10,764 nucleotides of DNA from assembly GCA_964409165.1 (NCBI GenBank), contig CAYPCH010000127.1, positions 1-10,764 on the forward strand, given 5' to 3'. The notes below the pieces were generated by a model that worked only from the letters and a program-made list of their open reading frames with translations, was not told the origin of the DNA and ran no database searches. The stretch is from CAYPCH01 sp964409165. GTDB lineage: Bacteria; Bacillota; Clostridia; Acetivibrionales; Acetivibrionaceae. Both the position numbers and the translations under genes were made by a program. Of the stretch, positions 5,511 to 10,764 are shown piece after piece. Numbering within the stretch: position 1 is the stretch's first letter; each line of letters begins with the position of its first letter.

Positions 5511-7703
5511 ATGAATAGATATCTTGCAAAATCAAATCCGGAAGAAACCATACAACAGCATACGGACAGTCTTCTTAAGAATTTGGAATTAATTAAATGT
5601 TATTACCCCGATTTGATGATAAATTGGCAGCTTTTAAAAGCTGCCAGTTTATATCATGATTTAGGTAAAATGAATTTAAAGTTTCAAAGCAAAATAGAAG
5701 GTAAAAAAAGATATTCCGATGAAATAGCACATAATTTATTGAGCTTGGCATTCTTGGATAAAAATGAACTAAAAAAGCAATTTACTGATCAGGAAATTGT
5801 AATTCTTGCACAGGCAATTGCTAGACATCATGAAAGGGGGGATTATGAAGCGTCAAATTATAAAGATGAAGTTGAGGCCTTAAAAGCTGAAGCGGAAAAT
5901 TTTATATATGAAAAGATTAAAATAACTTCAATAAAAAAGATAAGTAATAAGTATTTTTCCAACAATAGAATTTATGGCGATTCAGATAGTTTTTTTGAAT
6001 ATATAAAAATAAAAGGCTTGTTGAATAAATTGGATTATGCAGCAAGCGGCGGTATTGATGTAGAAGTTAAAAATGATTTCTTATGCAAGAACCTTGAGGA
6101 CTTAAATTATAAATGGAATGAGCTACAAGAATATATGCTTGCCAATAGGGATAAAAATATTGTTGCTATAGCACAAACAGGAATGGGAAAAACAGAAGCA
6201 GGTCTTTTATGGATTGGAAATAATAAAGGGTTCTTTACATTACCGCTAAAAACTGCAATCAATGAAATTTATAAACGAATTACAGAAAAAATTGTTGGCA
6301 TTCAAAACAAAGAGCGGATAGGTCTTCTACATTCTGATACTTATAGTAAATACATTGAAGAAATTTCTGAAGATGAAGATATTGATGAATACTATAGCAA
6401 AACAAGGCAACTGTCATTACCTGTTACAATATGTACCTTGGATCAATTATTTGACTTTGTTTTCAGGTATAAAGGATTTGAACTAAAGCTAGCAACTTTA
6501 TGCTATTCAAAAGTTATTATAGATGAAGTTCAAATGTATTCACCAGATTTACTTGCATATCTGATTGTCGGACTATCATATATATCAAAAATTGGTGGAA
6601 GATTTGCAATTCTTACAGCTACTTTACCCGGAATAGTAACAGATTTGTTAAGAGAGCAATTGAAGGATACAGGAATATCATTTGAGCAACCACAGCCTTT
6701 TATAAATGACAAATTTATACGTCATAGTTTAAATGTTATTAACACTCCGATAGATACCTCGATAATAACCGAAAAGTATAATGGTAACAAGATACTGGTT
6801 ATTTGTAATACTATTAAGACAGCACAAAAAATATATGATGAATTAATAAATAATAAAGAATTTTGCTCTAAGTGTAACAATATAAGTTTATTCCATAGCA
6901 AATTTATTAAGAAAGATAGAAAAGAAAAAGAGGGTGATATAGTTAAATTCGGTAAACTGGATTGTAAAGATTCAGGAGTATGGATTGCAACTCAAGTTGT
7001 TGAAGCATCTTTGGATATTGATTTTGACCTTCTATTTACCGAATTGTCAGATATAAATGGTCTTTTCCAAAGGATGGGAAGATGTTATAGAAATAGAAAC
7101 TGGGATAAAACTGGTTATAATTGTTTTGTTTTTGATGGCGGAGATAAAAAATGCAGTGGAGTAGGGAAGTTTATTGATGAAAAACTGTTTGAGTTTTCAA
7201 GGGAAGCACTTAAACAAATTGATGGTGTAATAACTGAAACAAGAAAACAGGAAATTATTGAAGGTGTTTATAGTACTGAAAGGCTGAAAGGTACTGATTA
7301 TTATACCCAGGTTTTAGACAATATTAAATATGTTCAATCATTCAGCGAATATGAGCTTGATAAAAACGAGGTGAAAAAGAGATTCAGGAACATTAATAAA
7401 GTAACAGTCATACCTTTATGTGTTTATAACGAAAATAAAGAAGAAATTGATAATTATGCAAACCAAATTCAGAACGAAACTGATAAGAAAGCAAGAAGAA
7501 AGATAATTGATAGTATTAATGAATTTACCATAGATATTGATCATTATGAGCTTGAAGGCAAATATTATACTAATCTTAAGATAACAAAGTATATGGAACT
7601 TCCGATTTACGAAGGATTTGAATATGATAAAAGAATTGGTTTGCGAAGAGTTCAGGCAAATCAAAATAGTTCTCATTTTAGTGAAGATATACAAATTATT
7701 TAG
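5511..7703 (+). CDS. cas3: Cas3 HD nuclease-helicase
   Basis: Cas3 is recruited by target-bound Cascade and unwinds and shreds the target DNA. The 730-aa protein has an N-terminal HD nuclease and a superfamily 2 helicase. HD metal ligands are visible as His17, the pair His49-Asp50 (SLYHDLGK), His74, His106-His107 (RHHERGDYEA) and probably Asp175. Helicase motifs are Walker A AQTGMGKTEA (221-230), motif II DEVQ (338-341), motif III TAT (369-371) and motif VI QRMGRCYR (520-527). Motif II ends in Q instead of H, a variation I recall in other clostridial Cas3 proteins. All catalytic motifs look intact, so interference should be active. The ATG has a modest GAGAG-type ribosome binding site. Nuclease and helicase are in one polypeptide; there is no separate cas3'' gene. 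Confidence 0.95.
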   Translation: MNRYLAKSNPEETIQQHTDSLLKNLELIKCYYPDLMINWQLLKAASLYHDLGKMNLKFQSKIEGKKRYSDEIAHNLLSLAFLDKNELKKQFTDQEIVILAQAIARHHERGDYEASNYKDEVEALKAEAENFIYEKIKITSIKKISNKYFSNNRIYGDSDSFFEYIKIKGLLNKLDYAASGGIDVEVKNDFLCKNLEDLNYKWNELQEYMLANRDKNIVAIAQTGMGKTEAGLLWIGNNKGFFTLPLKTAINEIYKRITEKIVGIQNKERIGLLHSDTYSKYIEEISEDEDIDEYYSKTRQLSLPVTICTLDQLFDFVFRYKGFELKLATLCYSKVIIDEVQMYSPDLLAYLIVGLSYISKIGGRFAILTATLPGIVTDLLREQLKDTGISFEQPQPFINDKFIRHSLNVINTPIDTSIITEKYNGNKILVICNTIKTAQKIYDELINNKEFCSKCNNISLFHSKFIKKDRKEKEGDIVKFGKLDCKDSGVWIATQVVEASLDIDFDLLFTELSDINGLFQRMGRCYRNRNWDKTGYNCFVFDGGDKKCSGVGKFIDEKLFEFSREALKQIDGVITETRKQEIIEGVYSTERLKGTDYYTQVLDNIKYVQSFSEYELDKNEVKKRFRNINKVTVIPLCVYNENKEEIDNYANQIQNETDKKARRKIIDSINEFTIDIDHYELEGKYYTNLKITKYMELPIYEGFEYDKRIGLRRVQANQNSSHFSEDIQII

Positions 7704-7722
7704 ATATGTAGAAGGTGGTTTG

Positions 7723-8241
7723 ATGAGTTTTGATTTTGAAAATTTAAAAACCCAAGGTGTAAAAGTAAATTACTACTATATCTGCAAAAGGAAGCTCTGG
7801 CTTTTTTCCAAGGGGATAACTATGGAGCATTTGAGCGATAGAGTTCTTAGTGGAAGGGTTCTCCATGAAACAGCATACTCAAGGCAAAAATCCCGTGAGG
7901 TCATGATTGACGAAATACTAAAGTTGGATATTATAGATGGTGATTTTGTTCGTGAAATAAAAATTAGCAGTAAAATGTCAAATTCGCATAGGATGCAGTT
8001 ATTGTATTATCTTTATTACTTAAAAAAACGTGGGATTGAAAAAAAGGGCATTATTAATTACGTTAAAGAAAAAAAGCAGGAGTTTATTGAGTTGACGGCT
8101 AAAGATGAGACTGAAATTGAAAAAGCTCTTGTTGAAATTAAGAGTATATGTGAGGTTAAAAGACCTCCTCCGCTAGAAAAATTGCCTATTTGTAAGAAAT
8201 GTTCATATTACGAGTTTTGTTTTGCAAAAGAGGTGGAGTAA
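7723..8241 (+). CDS. cas4: Cas4 RecB-like nuclease of spacer acquisition
   Basis: Cas4 trims prespacers and helps choose PAM and orientation during acquisition, together with Cas1-Cas2. The 172-aa protein shows the iron-sulfur cluster cysteines: Cys21 in YYICKRKLWLF and Cys157, Cys160 and Cys166 in CKKCSYYEFC. RecB-type nuclease residues are His48 (GRVLHE), Asp69 (KLDIIDG), Glu78 and Lys80 (REIK), and Gln92 with the following tyrosines (HRMQLLYYLYYL). ATG 7723 is chosen because GAAGGTGG (7711-7718) precedes it and because Cas4 proteins begin near this point. The open frame extends upstream into cas3 to 7618, but that part has no Cas4 similarity. The cas3 stop is 19 bp upstream, and cas1 starts one base after the cas4 stop. 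Confidence 0.93.
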   Translation: MSFDFENLKTQGVKVNYYYICKRKLWLFSKGITMEHLSDRVLSGRVLHETAYSRQKSREVMIDEILKLDIIDGDFVREIKISSKMSNSHRMQLLYYLYYLKKRGIEKKGIINYVKEKKQEFIELTAKDETEIEKALVEIKSICEVKRPPPLEKLPICKKCSYYEFCFAKEVE

Positions 8242-8242
8242 A

Positions 8243-9220
8243 TTGGGTAGAGATTATTATGTTCTAAATAATGGAAGGCTTAAGAGAAAAGATAACACTA
8301 TATATTTTTTGGACAGCGCAGAATCGAGTAAAGCACTTCCGGTCGAACAGATTGACTGCCTCCATATTTATGGTGAAGTAGATCTGAATACTAAATTTAT
8401 AAATTATGTCTCTCAGTTTGAATTGGTGTTGAATTTCTATAACTACTATGGGTACTATACAGGCTCATTTTATCCCAGAAAGAGAAATGTTTCGGGCTTT
8501 TTAACGGTGAAACAGTCTGAACATTATATTCAAGATGAAAAAAGATTATACCTGGCAAAGTGTTTTGTGGAGAGTGCAAAATTTCATATTAAAAGAAACC
8601 TTAAGAATTATAGAGAAGTTCCTGAAGAAGTATATCAGAAACTTGAAAAAGAGATTGTTGACAAGGCATTAGAAATTGATGAATTAATGGGTATAGAGGG
8701 GCGCATACGATATATTTATTATAAATGCTTTAATTTATTCTTGAAGGATGGATTTTATATGAATAAAAGAGAGAAGCGTCCGCCGACAGACCCTATTAAT
8801 GCATTAATATCCTTTGGAAACAGTCTTATGTATACAACAGTTTTAGGTCAAATCTACCATACTCAGTTGGATCCTTCAATAAGCTATTTGCATGAACCAT
8901 CTACAAGAAGGTTCTCTCTTAGCTTGGACTTGGCAGAAATTTTTAAGCCCTTGATAGTGGATCCAGTAATTTTCAACTTAGTCAATAACAGAATTATAAA
9001 GATGGAGGATTTCAGTGTTAAAGACAATATATGCATGTTAAATGATGATGGCAGACGTAAATTTATAACTGAATATGAGAAGAAGCTTGCTACTACCGTA
9101 CGGCATAGAAAATTAAATAGAAATGTTTCTTATAAAGGTTTTATACGTCTTGAGTGTTATAAACTTATTAAATATTTAATCGATGACGAAATATACAAAC
9201 CTTTGAAAGCGTGGTGGTAA
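8243..9220 (+). CDS. cas1: Cas1 integrase of spacer acquisition
   Basis: Cas1 is the integrase that inserts new spacers at the leader end of the array. The 325-aa protein is of the I-B type. The three metal-binding residues are present: Glu152 (GIEGRIRYIYY), His217 (YLHEPSTRRFSLSLDLAE) and Glu232 in the same block. The stretch RPPTDPINALISFGNSLMY is also a family hallmark. The start is TTG 8243, one base after the cas4 stop. It has a strong AGAGGTGGAG (8229-8238) just upstream, whereas the other in-frame TTG at 8222 lacks such a site. The C terminus ends in KAWW and overlaps the beginning of cas2. All features point to an active enzyme. Confidence 0.95.
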   Translation: MGRDYYVLNNGRLKRKDNTIYFLDSAESSKALPVEQIDCLHIYGEVDLNTKFINYVSQFELVLNFYNYYGYYTGSFYPRKRNVSGFLTVKQSEHYIQDEKRLYLAKCFVESAKFHIKRNLKNYREVPEEVYQKLEKEIVDKALEIDELMGIEGRIRYIYYKCFNLFLKDGFYMNKREKRPPTDPINALISFGNSLMYTTVLGQIYHTQLDPSISYLHEPSTRRFSLSLDLAEIFKPLIVDPVIFNLVNNRIIKMEDFSVKDNICMLNDDGRRKFITEYEKKLATTVRHRKLNRNVSYKGFIRLECYKLIKYLIDDEIYKPLKAWW

Positions 9221-9486
9221 CTATATTTGTTATATTGACTTATGATATTGAAGTCAAGAAAATTAATAAAGTCAGAAAAATATTAAAGAAGTATTTAATA
9301 TGGACTCAGAATTCTGTTTTCGAAGGTGAAATTACAGAAGGGAAGTTGCAAAAATGCATAGCTCAGATTGGCAAGGTAATTGACAAAAACAATGATTCAG
9401 TATATATCTATATCATAGAGAATCCAAAAAATATTGTAAAAAATAAAATCGGTAAGGAAAAAGCTTTAGATGAGTTGATTTTATAA
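9211..9486 (+). CDS. cas2: Cas2, structural partner of Cas1 in spacer integration
   Basis: Cas2 bridges two Cas1 dimers in the integration complex. The 91-aa protein has the ferredoxin-like first strand FVILTYDIEVKKINKVRK, with the conserved Asp12, and the block WTQNSVFEGEITEGKL typical of Cas2 in I-B loci. The start is not certain. GTG 9211 and GTG 9214 overlap the end of cas1 and would add four or three residues before the usual family start. Homologues commonly begin M-F-V-I, which here aligns with an ATA codon at 9223; GGTGG at 9213-9217 is well spaced for that codon. Without experiment GTG 9211 is the formal choice. It is the last cas gene, directly followed by the leader. Confidence 0.92.
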   Translation: MVVTIFVILTYDIEVKKINKVRKILKKYLIWTQNSVFEGEITEGKLQKCIAQIGKVIDKNNDSVYIYIIENPKNIVKNKIGKEKALDELIL

Positions 9487-9487
9487 T

Positions 9488-9591
9488 TGCAGTAAAGCTG
9501 TTTTTACAAATTGTCCTTTAAATGCTTTAATTATTAGGGTTAGAGTGTTATGATGCGTTTTTTCAAAAAACAGTATTCCAAGTTTACTGCA
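9488..9591. repeat. Nested inverted repeats in the leader
   Basis: The outer arms TGCAGTAAA (9488-9496) and TTTACTGCA (9583-9591) are perfect 9-bp complements. They extend to 11 of 12 if AATTGCAGTAAA (9485-9496) is paired with TTTACTGCAGTT (9583-9594). The inner arms CTGTTTTT (9498-9505) and AAAAACAG (9566-9573) are perfect 8-bp complements. The two pairs stack with a 1-nt versus 9-nt bulge. A competing short palindrome, GTTTTTTCAAAAAAC (9557-9571), uses part of the inner right arm. Role unknown; DNA bending or protein binding for integration, or RNA folding, are possible. Confidence 0.5.
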
Positions 9592-9629
9592 GTTGTATTA
9601 TATTTGAGATATAGCATACTTATTACAAC

Positions 9630-9646
9630 AGGCTTGAATAGAGCCT
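9630..9646 (+). other. Small hairpin with T-tract near the leader end
   Basis: AGGCT (9630-9634) and AGCCT (9642-9646) form a 5-bp stem around a 7-nt loop, followed by TTT. It ends about 21 bp before the first repeat. It resembles a weak intrinsic terminator, which would be odd inside a leader downstream of any array promoter. It may instead be a leader integration motif. Confidence 0.35.
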
Positions 9647-9667
9647 TTTAGAGATTGCTGAAATTGG

Positions 9668-10764
9668 GTATTGCCTTAACTATGTGGGATGTAAATGTCG
9701 CTAAAAGCTCTCCCAAGCATTTCAATTTCAGAGTATTGCCTTAACTATGTGGGATGTAAATTTTATTTGTTTGATACTCTTATTATATAATAACGGTGTA
9801 TTGCCTTAACTATGTGGGATGTAAATCAATGACTACATGTTTTACTAGAAGGATAGAATCTATGTATTGCCTTAACTATGTGGGATGTAAATCTCTTTGG
9901 ATCTTCAATATGTAATCCGGCATCATCCGTATTGCCTTAACTATGTGGGATGTAAATACTATTTTCTGTAGTATTGGCGGCAGGTTCGCAAAGTGTATTG
10001 CCTTAACTATGTGGGATGTAAATGGTATAAGGCTTAGAGTTGTTGACCTCCATTTTCAGTATTGCCTTAACTATGTGGGATGTAAATTCTTTACGTTAAT
10101 ACTTCATACTTTAATGTGCTTGCGTATTGCCTTAACTATGTGGGATGTAAATGAATATATATCAGAGGCGGCAGTGGCAGCATCAGCCGGTATTGCCTTA
10201 ACTATGTGGGATGTAAATACAAGGTTATAATCTGATTAACATTATCCATGTTAAGTATTGCCTTAACTATGTGGGATGTAAATTTCAAAGGTATGAAGGG
10301 CAAATCGGCAGAGGAAGTTGTATTGCCTTAACTATGTGGGATGTAAATACGGATATAGTTACTCGGTATTATCCGCTTGGATATGTATTGCCTTAACTAT
10401 GTGGGATGTAAATTCAATACTGCCGTTTAAGTCTTACCGGGAATACTAGTATTGCCTTAACTATGTGGGATGTAAATAGCCGGAAGGCTTGTAATGACAG
10501 AATCGGCATATTTGTATTGCCTTAACTATGTGGGATGTAAATTGGTTTCGGGCGGTAAACGAAACTTCAAAAATCGTGGGTATTGCCTTAACTATGTGGG
10601 ATGTAAATTTTTCGTTCTTTTTTAAGGCGTTCAGGTTCGTCAATGTATTGCCTTAACTATGTGGGATGTAAATGATGCGGGGAACGTTGCTGTAGTTTCG
10701 CCGACTATGGTATTGCCTTAACTATGTGGGATGTAAATAAAAGCGAATGGACAAAAGAATTAAT
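9668..10764 (+). CRISPR. CRISPR array, 17 repeats in window, continues to the right
   Basis: The 29-bp repeat begins GTATTGCC, has TTAACTATGTGGG in the middle and ends ATGTAAAT. Copies start at 9668, 9733, 9798, 9864, 9929, 9995, 10059, 10124, 10190, 10255, 10320, 10385, 10449, 10514, 10580, 10645 and 10710. All 17 copies look identical. The sixteen complete spacers are 35-37 bp and all differ; a 17th is cut at the window edge after 26 bp. Bases flanking the repeat vary, so 29 bp is the true length. The last 8 bases, ATGTAAAT, would be the crRNA 5' handle after Cas6 cleavage. Orientation is set by the leader next to cas2. Spacer GC varies widely, from about 19% (9762-9797) to about 56% (10674-10709). 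Short open frames across the array are artefacts of the repeat. Confidence 0.99.

Larger units (their letters stand above)
9487..9667 (+). promoter_or_regulatory. CRISPR leader
   Basis: This AT-rich stretch without a coding frame lies between the cas2 stop and the first repeat, exactly where a leader is expected. It should hold the array promoter and the Cas1-Cas2 docking signals. I find no convincing -35/-10 pair; TTGTAT (9593-9598) with CATACT (9615-9620) is the best weak candidate. Structural elements are nested inverted repeats (9488-9591), an A/T palindrome at 9557-9571 and a small hairpin at 9630-9646. The last bases before repeat 1 are GATTGCTGAAATTGG. Confidence 0.8.

Noticed and set aside
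7618..7722. Upstream extension of the cas4 frame into cas3
   Set aside because: It overlaps the cas3 C terminus, has no ribosome binding site, and Cas4 similarity begins after ATG 7723, which has a good Shine-Dalgarno sequence.
9489..9505. GCAG/CTGT hairpin followed by T5 just after cas2, as an operon terminator
   Set aside because: The stem has only four pairs including a G-U; it is too weak, and the same bases pair better in the longer leader inverted repeat.
9943..10230. A 95-codon + strand open frame containing repeated MWDVN
   Set aside because: It runs through CRISPR repeats and spacers; the repeated peptide is just the translated repeat.
10284..10319. Spacer resembling the IS4 transposase remnant at 9-29 (18 of 21 bases)
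   Set aside because: The similarity covers only the first part of the spacer, has three adjacent mismatches and is lost afterwards, so self-targeting or origin from this IS is not supported.
10461..10643. A 60-codon - strand open frame with repeated FTSHIVKAI
   Set aside because: It is the reverse translation of CRISPR repeats within the array.

Overview
The window is a near-complete type I-B CRISPR-Cas locus on the + strand of a low-GC Firmicute, most likely a clostridial relative. The evidence for that host is AT-rich coding sequence, strong GGAGG-type ribosome binding sites, TTG and GTG starts, and Cas proteins of the Cst1/Cst2/Cas5t (Tneap-type I-B) flavour. The species cannot be named from the sequence.

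Layout. Positions 1-323 hold the C-terminal remnant of an IS4-type transposase. Positions 324-534 form an AT-rich regulatory stretch with a candidate promoter and a long inverted repeat. Positions 535-1511 encode an HTH/WYL transcriptional regulator split by a -1 frameshift at an A6 run. A tight operon follows: cas6 (1535-2266), cas8b1/cst1 (2282-3868), cas7/cst2 (3868-4752), cas5 (4739-5494), cas3 (5511-7703), cas4 (7723-8241), cas1 (8243-9220) and cas2 (9211-9486). A 181-bp leader (9487-9667) leads into a CRISPR array of 17 identical 29-bp repeats with 35-37 bp spacers. The array runs off the right edge.

How it works together. Cas1, Cas2 and Cas4 acquire spacers at the leader end. Cas6 cuts the array transcript inside each repeat. 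Cas8b1, Cas7, Cas5 and probably an internally translated Cas11 form Cascade around the crRNA. Cas3 (HD nuclease plus helicase) degrades the target. The WYL protein is the likely regulator of the operon, if it is still functional.

This is a recognisable known system and no unknown accessory gene is squeezed between the cas genes. The less ordinary signals are an in-frame internal start with a strong Shine-Dalgarno sequence near the 3' end of cas8b1 (candidate Cas11b), the frameshifted regulator, a Cas6 without a histidine at the usual N-terminal catalytic position, a possible non-standard cas2 start, and inverted repeats in the cas promoter region and in the CRISPR leader.
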